Shown here piece after piece: positions 46,869 through 60,100 of a stretch of DNA of 64,000 nt. Below the pieces are notes generated by a model. It was given only the letters and a program-made list of their open reading frames with translations. It made no database searches and was not told where the DNA came from. The position numbers were made by a program, and so were the translations under genes. Origin of the DNA: Pachyseris speciosa (taxonomy: Eukaryota; Cnidaria; Anthozoa; Scleractinia; Pachyseridae); assembly GCA_016490735.1 (NCBI GenBank), contig JAEMWC010000236.1, positions 260,001 to 324,000 of the forward strand, given 5' to 3'. Each line of letters opens with the position of its first letter. Within the stretch, counting starts at the first letter, position 1.

Positions 46869-47222
46869 GGAGCTTTAGCAACGACGGCAACGAAAACGTC
46901 GTATCAAAATCAAACTTCTCGTTTTTGTAACGCTTTCGCTATTATTCCAATTTGTTTAACTTGGAAAATACTGGCGAACTATAATGGGACAAAATTTTTA
47001 TGAGCGGCGTTTAAGTAAGAAAAAGAGAGAAAACTTCACAGTCATGCGTTCACGTTCTCGAGAAAACCTGAAATTTGGTCATTTCACGTTGTTCTTTTGC
47101 AGAGGACGACAAAGAAATGTACCAAATGTAAAACGCACGTGCAGAACGATTGTTTGTGCTCATTAAACCTATTGTTTTGTGGCGTTCTCGTTGCCGTTGC
47201 CGTCCTCGTTGCTAAAGCTCCC
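46869..47222. mobile_element. 354-bp MITE with TA target duplication
   Basis: Ends GGGAGCTTTAGCAACGACGG and the inverse CCGTCCTCGTTGCTAAAGCTCCC (one mismatch), flanked by TA on both sides. Confidence 0.75.
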
Positions 47223-47559
47223 TATTGTCCAGGGGAACACACGAGGAATTTTGTGACATGGAGCTATGACTGCGACCGGTTACGACTGGCAGCAGTTTCA
47301 GCGAATTGATAGGGCCTGGTTGGTCGGCAACAATGCAAGACATGATTGGGAAGAGGACAAAAGTGATTGGGATTTTACTTGCATTCAGTGAAGGTGACGA
47401 GGTAGAAAGGCCATTCACGACACTCAGGGAAGGACTCTAGGAGGTGGGGGTTGGGGGGCAGCTAATTTTCACTCTAAAGTTTACTCACTCAAAAAATGAT
47501 TAGCACCTTTTGAAGTTTGTAACTTGGAAAACTAGCGGAAGCTAAATTGCAATCAGTGC

Positions 47560-47985
47560 GCAGGGTCCGCGCAGCAAGTTTGCAACTGGCATCTGGAGGG
47601 GGGGACTCGCTTCGAACGCATTAGCGTGAGTCAACAAGGGAGGTCAGGGGGCATGCTCCCCCGGAAAAGTTTTCAATTAAAGTCCTCTGAAAGGGCTGGA
47701 AATGCATTTAAAACTAACAAGGTGTGGTGAAACTTATATACTTTCAGCAACAAACAAGCGGGGTTTTAAAACAAGAATAATCAGTTTTCATTAAAACGTT
47801 AACTAGAAAAATAACTTCGATTTTTTTAGTATTACTTGCTGTTTACTGTTGAAAAGTGGTGGGAGGGGGCTGAAGCCCCCAGCACCTCCCCCCCATGCGC
47901 GGCCCCTGGTTCAGGCTCATCTGAGTGACTCAGCGTCTTTAGTCGCAACAATTTTCAATGTTAATGTGGCCTTTGGATAACCTTT
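47560..47985. repeat. Dispersed repeat, inverse partner of 34718-35045
   Basis: Same family as the copy 13 kb to the left, opposite orientation and about 100 bp longer in its centre. Confidence 0.7.
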
Positions 47986-47993
47986 TGTTTGTC

Positions 47994-48025
47994 TTTTTTT
48001 TTTTTTTTTTGGGGGGGGGGGGGGG
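47994..48025 (+). repeat. T17-G15 homopolymer tract
   Basis: Long T run passing directly into a G run about 100 bp upstream of the ATP6AP1 start codon. Sequencing length errors are likely here. Confidence 0.9.
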
Positions 48026-48125
48026 TGGGGAGGGGGCTTTCCCACGAGCCATCGCGCTCAATGTAAAGGTCAGCGGAATCTCCATTACATAATAAGATCA
48101 CGTGCCTTTCCTGAGGTGTTCCAAG

Positions 48126-51100
48126 ATGGCGGCCTTGTCCTCCCTCTTGTTGTGGATCGGGTTTATTTCGATTTTATCATGTTGTTGTGCTGAATATTCC
48201 CTTGCAGTGCCTGTGTTTATGTGGTCAAAAGATAGGTGAGTATTTTCAGTGTCATATTTTTGCGAGAGGCAGCAAATTGTTGAATGGAATTCCTTGGGAA
48301 TGTTGTACATGACAGTGTCTTGACAAGACGCCGGGCAGATGTTCTTGAACCAAAGCAAGTGATTTCTAAACATCTTAGAGGAATTAGTCATGTCCAGAAA
48401 CCCATGTGTCTGTTAGCCATACTTTCTTGTTTTTGTTCAATTTCCAATATTTGATAAGTTTTTAAATATATTTTGATCTGTATTTAGAAAACCGGTGGGA
48501 AATTAGTCAATATTTTAAGCTTACCTGTACATACATTGAGACGAATAACATTTTACTTATCTTCTTCTTATGTACATCTATCCCGTTTTGAGTGCATAGC
48601 AGTTGGTTCTTAGGTTATGAGGAGATTAATATTATCATGTTGAGGGCAACAAATTAAGTTCGGTGTGACTTGCATTATTGTTGTTTACAGTGGGATAAAT
48701 TGAAGGGCTGGGGGCATAAACTGCCTATGTAGAGTTTTAGGTGTTTTTTTTGCATATGTTATTTCTCGAAAACGAAAAAAAAATACGGGACAATGTTTTT
48801 GAATCAAAATGCAGTTCAAATGCAAAAATTTGGACAAATCCAAGCGAACTAAAAAAACAGCCGAAAATTCCACATAGGCAGTTTATGCCCCCAGCCCTTC
48901 ATGAAGTTAAGCTCATTTGTTTGCATACCGTATTAATATTCATACGTGAATTATGTGAACATTTGTGAAGAGTAAAACTAAAACTGGACGTGAAATGATT
49001 GACGGGTAGAAAGGATTGTTTAATAGTGTGACGTATACTATAAATTTGGCGGTTAAAACATCGATTAAGCTCATCGGATACGAAACTTACATGAGTGCTG
49101 GAGCTGTGGATTGCTACTTATTAACTGCATTATTGGTTTGCCTTCCCCTCTGGTGATCGAAAGACGTCATTAAAAGTCTGGAGATCTGCAAGTTTTTAAT
49201 GCTTCTGAAAGAATCCAGTTAGCGTTTTCTCTGTGCTTACCAAATCACGATGAGATATAAGCTTAAGTTGACTGTTGGGTTTTGGAGTACAGAGTAGAAG
49301 CCAGGCGGAAAAAGTCTGAAAACAACTCTCATCTTAAAAGCAGTGCGTCGTTGCTAGTCTTGGTCCATTTTTCAAAGGTTGCCGTGCTGAAAGCTGGGAA
49401 AGTGAGAGTGGTTTTTGGACTTTAGGCGAAAGTGTATGTTTGAAGAGTCTTGTTGTTCGCGCTTGGAGCAGACAATGATCCCAGAATTCATTGCGGTCAA
49501 AGAAGGCACTGTCTGAAGTAAAAAACTCTTGCGGAGGGCGGTGGGTTGGGGCAGATTACTACTTGTTTTCAGTAAAAACTCTACCTTATAAAATGACTTT
49601 GAAAACTGTCTAGCTGCTGCACCGAGGTTTCCATTGTTCATTAATTTTGAAGAGCGCATTTTTTGAAACCACTCATGACATGAAATCCCAGTATGCTTTT
49701 ACTGTTAGCTGTGAAATAGTTGGTTGAAACCAATCCTAAGACTTCAGAAACACTACAGAGAATTCATTCGGCACAAAGGGAAGTCTGCCTGTTTTCGATG
49801 AGTATCTTGAACACAATCCATGGAAAAGTTGCATTGGCACGCACGTCAAATATTCAAAGCAATATTAAGCTGTACTCCTCGCGTCGTCTGTGTGAATCAG
49901 ATGTACGTAAACAATGGATGATAACGTGAATGATCGCCGCAGTTATGAACACAACTTAAGCAGTAGTGAAACCAAAAAAAAAACAAAAACCAAAACAAAA
50001 CCAAAAAATAAAACGCTTGTATGGGATTCGAACCCACAACCTCTGTGAAACCGGTGAATTGCTGTAACATCCGCGCTTGTTGGTTCGTAACATATCCATG
50101 ACTGATGAACAAGTGAGAATGAATATTTGGTTAACACGCTGCCAAATTTTAACACATAAATCACTTTTGCGTTGATCGCCTCGGTTTTTTGCTTCTATGG
50201 AGGCTAATAAACTACAGCAAAAAGTATTATCATGCGAGATAAACATTTGTGCGCGACTACAGTCATTGTGATGAGACAATCCATCACGCGTGATAAAGGG
50301 ATTGAATTTCATGCAAATTTTTTTACGTTTTGGAGCCAAGTTAATTTCAGAAAAGTGTTAAGTATTTCTGTCAAATTCTTTCACTGTCGTCATTTACGTT
50401 AATTTTTATAAGATTTTCATACCATTGTTTTCCACTTGACGATGAAAATGAATCCATCAAAAACGTTTCAACTGATGAAACCATGCGCAAGTTTTAATTT
50501 CCTACACACAACGTTCTGAGTAAATGAAACACGACGGAAAACAGCGTACTCTTAGGACTCTTAATTTTTGCCCTAGAACATCTGATTAACTCAAATTTTT
50601 GGTGTAGGTCACCAATAGGAGTTGTCTTGCCAAAAAGTTCCTTCAAATCAAAACAGCTGTCTTTAATATTTTGTGATTTTTCAGCCATCGGCAAACTTTT
50701 TGCACACTGATTTAGAATCACCCGAGGTTTTTGTACGCTGGATTTAAGATGTACGCTGTATTTAAGACAAACAACTGACTTTAGCGCTGTGTTATATCGG
50801 CCAAAGCCTTTCCGAAAGAACTTAGAGTCAACCTAGGCAACTAGGCGCTGTTTTCGACTCGGACGAACCCTTCAGTTAAGCTGATTCGGACTCAAACAAC
50901 CACGCTTTCTCTAACTTCAACGCTAGCGTTGACGTTAACATCAACACTAACCCTAACCATGTCCCAAACCCTATCCCTAGCCCTAGCCAAAGCTCTAACC
51001 TTAATGTTAAGTCCAACCTAAACCCAACAATAACCCCGAATCTCTTTGGAGTGAGTGCTGTTTTCAGGTCGGACAAAATCTTTGCGCGCTGACTTGAGGT

Positions 51101-54100
51101 TAACCAAGGCCACTGTGTGCTGTTTTTTTTAAGTCAACCACGAATATTGTGCACTGTTTTCGTGCCAAGCGAGCTTGTCGAGTGTTATGATTAAGCAAAA
51201 ACGACACATTGCGCATTACGTCTAACTTAACAGAAACGTTCTGTGTTCTCTTAAATCTGTTACGAGCATTTGGCGCTTAGTCTTTCACTCAAAGAATACC
51301 CTTGGGTGCCCATTGTTTTCATGAATGTTAATTAGCATACTCCACAGGGCTGAGGGCATAAACTGCCTATGTAGAGTTTTAGGGGTTTTTTTTGTATACG
51401 TTATTTCTTGAAAACAAAAAAGAAATTGGTGAAAAAAAATGTGGGACAATGTGTTTGAATCAAAATGCAGTTCACATGCAAAAATTTGGACAAATCCAAG
51501 CAAACTAAAAATATATGGCCGAAAATTCGACATAGGCAGTTTATGCCCCCAGCCCTTCAATTCCCTCTCTTTACCCTATGGCCTAGTGTATAAACCAGTG
51601 TACATTACATGTAGCAGCCCCTCAATGAGAAATTCTGTGAGAGTCACATTTCAGAGGGAGCAGTATTGCTTCTCCTTAATTTAGGGCCCCAGTTGGGTTA
51701 AGCTTTGAACATCAAATCATTTAAACATTTACCATCAGCTACATGTAATAATACACCACCGTATTGTAATTATTAACAGATTCTCACTTTTTGTTATCTT
51801 CCTCTATAATTATGCTATGATGTTTGTATTTTGTGTGACTATCAGTGAATTAAGTGGCACCAGACCAGTGCTTGCTGGCCACACCATACAAAGAAGTGAA
51901 TTTCAAGAGAGGTACCTAGACAAACTCTTTCAAACCCCTCAAGTGATTGGTGTATTCCTACAGGACAGGGTGAGTGGCTAAAATAATGTACATGTGGATA
52001 ACGACCATTACTGGTGGATGTATCACCTTCAATTTAATCAAACATGTGCATAATGTATTTGAGGCCACAATGTTCTTTGTGGATTTACCAGGTGTAGAAG
52101 ACACTGCAGTTTCTTACATGTGGCAACATTTCTAAGTTCACTGAGATGTGTAATTATTAGTCTAGACATTGTACGGTGTACCTCTGTATTACTCGGGATA
52201 CCTATAGGTATACCAAGTAGTCTTTTTTCTTTCTTTTTTTTTTCCTGTGCAACAAAATGCACAATAGGAACGTGTGATGGTGTTTCATTGGTCAGTGCAC
52301 AGCTATAGACAGCATGTGGCATCAATTACGTATTTAATTACAAAAATTAACAAATTTTCATACAGTTTTTTTTTCGACCTGAACAAATTTTTCCACACAT
52401 ATCTTTGTAAAGTACGTTGTGAAGATTTTCATCTGGTAGAGTTTGTCTGCGTGAAAAGGTTTGTCAAATTGAAGAAAAAACTGGAAGCCTCACACATGCT
52501 GTGTTTTGAGAAAGCTAAAGTAAACTCCAGATTTTTCAACTGGCTTCCGGCCACCATGTTTATATAATTACTTAGAGGCAAACAATGAATATGGCTGGCA
52601 ACTCTCAAAACTGTCGTACGCACTTTGCTTGTAATTAAACAAAAAGGCCTTGTTCAAACCCAAAAGCAAACTATTAGCCGTATACTCCTCAACAATCAGA
52701 AAGCATTCATCTGACTCCTGCATCACAAATATATCCCGAGTAAATGCTCATAGAATTGAGGATAATGTTCTACATTGGACCAGAGATTGGACCCAAGTTT
52801 GACTGAGCTCAAAAATATAGATGAACTACATTGTAAATGCAAGCTTATGCCTGTATTGTTATATTTTGGTTGATATTTGCAAACTGACTTTCTGTTTAAC
52901 AGTTCTACCAATTTCATTACCATAATCTGGGGAAATGAAACCTTTGTATCAATCCAGTAAGAAAACGTTCTTACCAAAGACAAAATTAAGCCATAATATT
53001 TTACATTATTTTATTCTATACAAGTATTCTTTCTCTTTTTTGTAGCTAAGTATAGATGATGTCAGTCACTATGGTGATGCATACAGTGCTGGAAACCATG
53101 GGGCTGCCTTCTCCAACCTTAAAGTTGCTATGGAAACTGCTAATTCTACAGTTGTTCTGCCATCAGTAGCACTGACTTCAAATAGCATGTCTGATGAGTT
53201 AGTGCATTTGATTAAAGAAAAAACCAATGGCCTTGTCAAAGAGTTTACACTGACAGGTGAGGTGACTTAGAAAATAAACACTAGAATAATTTTATAAAGT
53301 GATGCTGTAAATGTCTCAAAAGCGAAGACTGTATAAAAACAAGTAACCAAATAAAGGTCAGCACTCAAATCTCTTCACAATCGCTAATTATCCACTCCAT
53401 CGATAAAACCAATTCATTTTCACGTACCCCTAGTGATGCAGTACTGCATTTTCTTGAGAATTTAACCTCCTTAACTGAATACATAGTTTGACATGAAAAA
53501 TTGTGGCTGTTAATTTTGTTGACAAATAATAATATAATTTGTTCACAGTCCACTAAAAGCCAAAAAGATACAGTATATTCTGCTGTATAAATATATTTTT
53601 TTACAGCAATATATTTTTGTTTTTCAAGTCTTTAAGTCTTTAAGTCTTTAATGAGTTTACTCCTAAAACAGCAATAACTATACTAGGAGTTTAAAAGTAA
53701 AATATGCATACAAATAAAATTAGATATAGAAATTTATGAATAAATAAAGAAGTAAAACAAGTATAAAAATGGTAAAATAGGGAAATAGTACAATTATGTA
53801 TACATAATTTATAAATAGCATTATTCAAACGATTGAATGGCTGCAAGAGCAAAACACTTAAATTTATTTTTATTTACATCATCATTAATGGGTAGATTGT
53901 TCCATGTTACTATCGTCCTTGGGTAAAAAGAATACTTATAAACATTATATAAAACACTAATTTGCTGAAAAGGACGACTTTTCGGTAACCTAGTAGCTCT
54001 TTTAATTTCGTGCACCTTGGGAGGAAAGCTAATACCAACATGCCCCATTAGGATCTTATAGAACATGCTAGCTTGGAAGAAGAGTCGACGAGCTTCAAGA

Positions 54101-57100
54101 GAATCCCAACCAAGTTGTTCAATCATTGGAGTGATATGACTAAAGCGAGAGTAATCGCTAAGTACAAATCTTGCTGCACGATGTTGAACCATCTCAAGTT
54201 GATAAATATTGTGTTTGGTGAAAGGGTTCCACACACAACATGCATATTCAAGCTTAGGACGTATGAACGTGCGATATGCTGTTTCTTTTACTTTTGGGTC
54301 ACATCCACTCAGGATACTACGCAGCAGCCCAAGCATAGAATTTGCCTTTTTGCAGATGTTATTAACATGCTCGTTCCAGCAAAGATTTTCTGTCACTCTG
54401 ATTCCAAGGTACCCCGGTATTTTGCTGAGGGAACTCTGGAGATAAGCTGACCACCCACAGAATATTGAAACACAATCAGGGTTTTCTTGCAAGTTATTCC
54501 AAGATGATAGCATTTCTTAACATTAAAGTGTAATTGCCAAGTATTTGACCAAAATGATAATTGTTTGAGATCATCCTGTAGAGTCCAACAATCTTGTACA
54601 TTGTGGATTTCTCTGTAAAGAATGCAATCATCCGCGAAGAGACGTAGGCTTGACTTGACAGATGATGGGATGACGTTTATATATATTAGGTATTGAGAGA
54701 AATTCTTGTTATTTCTTTAATAATCCACTTCTCATTTGTCTGCATTTTTTCTTTAACTAGCATGTACTTCTTTGTTGTAGAACCCAGTAACTTTGATATT
54801 AAAGAATTTTCTTTGGACCAGGAAAAGACCAATGTGTTCATATTTCATTTTATGCCAACCTCATCAAGGTCAGTATTCTATGTTGACGTAATAGTGTGCA
54901 TTTCTACAAAATAAATGGTTACTTTGTTCTGTGTAAAATGTCATGTGTACGTGTACAGTTATTTTAGTAACAAATAGCTGTAAAAAAAAAAGTCAACAAT
55001 GCTTTCACATTTTCTGCCAATATTAACTCCCTAGCTTTCATTTTCTAGGTTAGTCAGATTTTAAGTTATTCAGGACAACTCATCAGCTTCTCTTTTCCAT
55101 TAATTTTATATTCATTTTTTCTTAGTAGTTTAGTTAGCTAATATTCTTGTTTCTTCTGAACTTCTCAGTAAACCAGAGGATACTTTTGCACAGAATGGTA
55201 AGTCAAACAGGATTTTTTTAAAGATATGTCTGCTATAAACAAATAAACAAACAAAACAGCTTTATTTTCAAAATTTGCACACACAAAAAAAATTGGTTGG
55301 TCCACAGGTAGTTAGGGCTAATCTAGGCGAGCCAGACTTGCAATTAACTATTAAAGGCCAAATTTATCAGTACAAGAAGAAGAAGAAGAAGAAGGAGATA
55401 CTTTTCTTTTTGGAAAGACATTCAAAAACAATAAAGATGGAACTAATAAGAAGTAAGGAAATACAAGAAAAATAATAATAGTACAAGTTTGAGGTAAGGA
55501 CATGCTATGGCATGCTTTGGGGAGAAGAAGAAGTTTGAAGTACACAACTGATGTTGACCTATTTCTGCAAATTTGACTCAGCGTTGCCAAACCTTTTTTA
55601 AAAAACCACCCTTCCTTAACATGACTTGTGCTGTCTTCCTTACACATTAATTTTACATGCACATCCCTGTGCTATTAATGCAGAGGAAAGTAGAAGCAAA
55701 TGTATGGAGGTACAGTAAAAGCTTTCTCCTACTCTCTCCTTTTTACTCCAGATAAGGTAATTGGTGCAGTAACTCAACAAATCTCCTCAACTGGTTTGCC
55801 ATATTCTTGTATTTTGACTGCCGCTGCTCCTAGTAAGGTGAGTGTAACAAATCATTAATAAATTTAAATAACTTTGTTTAATGAAGGTAACACTTAACAG
55901 TCGTTGACTGATAAACCTGTGGCCCTCAAAATTCCGGATCGGATTGGAATTTGGAAATGTTGGTTTTTGAGGAGAGGGGAAAATCCTTTTGGAGCAGAAC
56001 AGAGAACCGACAACAAACTCAACCCACATATGATGCCAACTCTGGGAATTGAACCCGGGCCACATTGTTGGGAGGTGAATTCCAGAATTAGTGGTCATGG
56101 CTCGCAATGCATCAAGGGTGATAATGGGCCTTTACATGTAGATGTTCAATGTATATGTTGTAGGTCAAAATGAAATTCAGGTGAAAATGATTTTAACCTA
56201 GGTCAAAATGAAATGCCTTTGTCTTTATGGATAATTAGAGTCAGAAGACAAAGGGATATCATTTTGACCTGAATTTCATTTTGACCTACAACATATATAA
56301 AAGGTAGCAGTTGTCATTAATATCATATTCAATACGGTAACCATATTCAATGGTAATGGATTGGTAATGGTAATGGATTTATATACCGCATATACACATG
56401 TATCACACAGTTTCATAGTGGCGTGTGAGATCAGACATCAGCCTGTAAAGTGCCTCTGGCAGCCACTATCAGTCTATATTTGATCTCACCCACCCACCCA
56501 ACCCACACATAAATGTCAAAGACAGATGAAAGATAGAGATAGACCTCCACACTGGGAACTACTACTATTCAAGTTAGTTGAATATTTTTATAGAAACTGC
56601 ACGGTATAAATCTTAATCAATTATCATTCACATTTTCTTAATTTAGGATGTTCAAGAAAGACGTCTGGCAGAAGAAAGACCAATCATGGCTCATGACCGA
56701 CTCCGCAGGGCTGTGGACGAAAATGCTGTCTCTTATACCCTTTCTAATGGCAGCCTGTTTGTTGATGCTGATTGTATTCTGATGTACTCAAAGGGATTAA
56801 CTTTTCGACACAACAAGTCACACGACATATTCAACTTGACTCATCTGGAATATTCTGTGACTCCATCTTGCCAGTTAAAAAATATTACTGATAGGTCAGG
56901 GAAACTGTTTTGATGTGTATAATTTTTGTTTTGCATGGTGGTGATCATTATAGTTTTAGTTGCATTAGAATCCCAATTAAACCACCCCTAACCTCCCTCC
57001 TCAATAAATAGTGCTTTAATGTTAGTTATCACTATTGGTTTCTAAAAGAACTATCAGTAAAATTAATATTACTTATTAGTGTATACCACACAAGTGAATA

Positions 57101-60100
57101 GTGCTTTTCGTGCACTCTGATTGGTTAACTGAGGTGATTAGCAAAGTACTATTCACCTCCGAACAGCCGGCACGCGAGATTTTAAAATTTCCGACCACTT
57201 GTCAGTATATTGTCACACATAAAGTAATGTTTTGGTCCGCTAGTTATCAAGCTCCTGTGGTATATACTAAAAACAATTATTGTTATTCACCTTGGTGTCA
57301 GTGAAAGTGGTGGATACTTACAGAGTGTTATTCACCTCCACCTCAGTGAGTAATTGAAGGGCTTGGTGGAAAACTATGCTAAGTGGATTTTTGGGAGTTT
57401 TTTTTTTTTTTTTTAGCTCCAAAATTGCTTGTTTTTTGCATACAGGCTTGTTTTTATGTGGTAAACATTGCTCTGTATTCTTTTTTGCTGCTTTGCACTT
57501 GGTCTTCAAGAAAACACGGGCCAAAAAATGTGGTCACCTAAAAATCCACTTAGCATAGTTTTCCACCAAGCCCTTCAATTGTTAACTATTAACTTGTTTG
57601 CAACTTTGTCATCTTCCCTGCTGCATATAACTTTGTTAAGCCTGGTTCACACTAGTTAGCGACATAATGACATAAAAAAGATCAGTTTTATCTTTATGTT
57701 GTTATGTTCATGCTGTTATGTTGGTAATACCAGTATGTCATTATGTCTGCATGTTCACACTGGAAACATAACAACCTTTTTACATCGAGATGTTGTCCTT
57801 TTTATGTCATTAGTATGAACCAGGCTTTACAGTTGTTTGATGTATGTGACAGAATTTAAAACTCTGATTAGAAAGCCTCGAGGCTGTTTGTCCTTCCAGT
57901 AAATGACAACTAGAATACCAGAAAACGTATGAGCAAGATAACTGCTGGTGTTAAATTGAAAATGTTTTGAAGGTTGTCACGACGGAGTGGCTTTGGTTTT
58001 GTCTGTAAAATGTAACTTTAGCTAAAACATTGATATCACTGGTAATTTCTTGTGTTCTTGATCTTGAGAACTGGTGCTATTTCACAATCATACTCTCTAA
58101 CCCAATGATATAAGCAGCGTTTCACTAAGTGTTGACACCAATTTTCTGATATGTATTTTCTCTTTTGTTACTTTGCAGAGTTGAGATAAAATTTACGGCA
58201 ACAAATGTCAAGAAATTTGACCTAAGGTAAGTTACATGTAAATAATAGCAAGTTATTTCACCAAGATTTAACGACAAAAGCATAAAGGTTGGTGTGAACA
58301 AAGATAAATAATAAGCAAATTACTGAAAGGTGCCAATTGGAAATATTTAACCTGCAGGCAGGGGGACTGTCCGTCAATTTTTATTGTATGATAAGTTACT
58401 GGGCTCCATCAGCATTTTATTGTCCAATACATTTTTTTTTATTTGGGACAGTTTTTGGTACAAACTGGTCAATGTATCAGCTTTTAAAAAGTTTATAAAA
58501 GGGTGGATGTGTTGTACAAATAGTTCAATTTGCACTTTGGTTCAAGTTGTTTCAATTTGTACATTGGCGAGACATCATGTCATTTTTTAACTATTGTTGG
58601 GGAGCCTCTGTTGACAAACATTCTCTCGTGAAAGCTTCTCCTGGTTGTAAACATAAATGTACGGCTGAGTGTTTTAAAATTATAGACTCGGCCAAAACCA
58701 CAAGTAACCTAAGCTTGTGATTTGTGTTGACCTTTGTAACATAAACAGCGGCACGAGTCATGTAATTTGAGCATCAACATGACCTTTGTGTAATTGCGAA
58801 ATTATAAGAATTTGTATGGGAGAAGAAAGTTTTGAATTTGAAGGCAAAATTAGGAATGATTTTTTCAATAAAATTTCCTCACCTGAACTCCTTTGTAGTT
58901 CCTTCTGCGTCCAGTCTGGTTTCTAGGTCGATTTGAGGCGATTTGTGGAGGTAGGGGACTAATACAGAGGAAGCGATCCAATCCACCGACGGAAAACAGC
59001 CATAAATTCCTTCCAAAAGTTCCAATCGCATTGAAATTCCATGGCAGAACACATCCACCGTAGGTTTGGGAGGCGCAGTAACAGCAGAGGGAATTATTCC
59101 TGAATAATAACCACAATCTTTTCCGTCGAGCCCCATCAAAATTGGCTTGATTCAAATGTCTAGTGCCCCAGCCATTTCAAATTACTGACCTATGAGTCAA
59201 ATTACTTACTGTTAGATACCCACCCAGTGGCCAAAGGTCAATTGGGTGTGATTGTTCATGGGATCAATTGACCATTGGCCCCCGGGTGGGAAAGTAATTT
59301 GACTCATAGGCTGGGTCGCGAAGCCAAATTTGAAACTGTAACTGTAATTTAAATTCAGACTTTTAACACACATGTATTCAAATTGTAACATATAATAATA
59401 AGCAGTGGTGCAAAATCGTTTGAACTGGCACAAACGTTTTTAAAGCAGCCCAATTTTTTTTAAGCTGACACAACAGCCATTTCACAGTGCAGTTACTTAC
59501 CATAATTTTATTTTTCACAGCACTGATCTACCAGATTTAAGAATAGCTTTATTTCCACTGTTCTTAGTTTTTATTTATAATCGTCAGTGATTATTCATAA
59601 ACCTGAGGCTATGGTTAGTGTTAGGTGATTGGGTTCCTCTCTGCTGTAACCCATTTGTAAATAAAATAATTACTGTTTTATTTTCAATAAAGGCATTATA
59701 AATAAATATAAAAATAAATAAAATATTATTATTGTTGTTGTTGTTGTTGTTGTTGTTAACATCAGTAAAGTGAATCATCTTTCGTTTTTCAGTTTTTCAT
59801 TCCTTACCAATGGCTCAAGTGGAGAATGGAGATGCACTGAGGCCAGTTTGGTGGTTGAGGGTACATTTGACGAGGAAACGATTTCAAAAACGTTTTCCTA
59901 TGATTGCAGCGATTTATTGGGTCCAACAATATATTCCTACAGTTGTGCCAGCGTGAAGTTAGGGAATAAAAACAGTTCACTAATTTTCAAGCAGTTTCAG
60001 GTGAAAAATTCATCTTACCGTAAAGACTCGCAGATAAGCCACACTCACAGATAAGCCACAGCCCGAGTTTAGCAACTCAAATTTTGGTAAAAAAGTTTTT

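Noticed and set aside
55787..56107. 106-codon minus frame in ATP6AP1 intron 6
   Set aside because: It lies over ATP6AP1 exon 6 and a SINE. Composition fits a chance frame.
59521..59590. An extra ATP6AP1 exon after tttttcacag at 59511-59520
   Set aside because: The phase-compatible frame soon hits a stop, while exon 9 at 59793 joins exon 8 in frame and matches the family.
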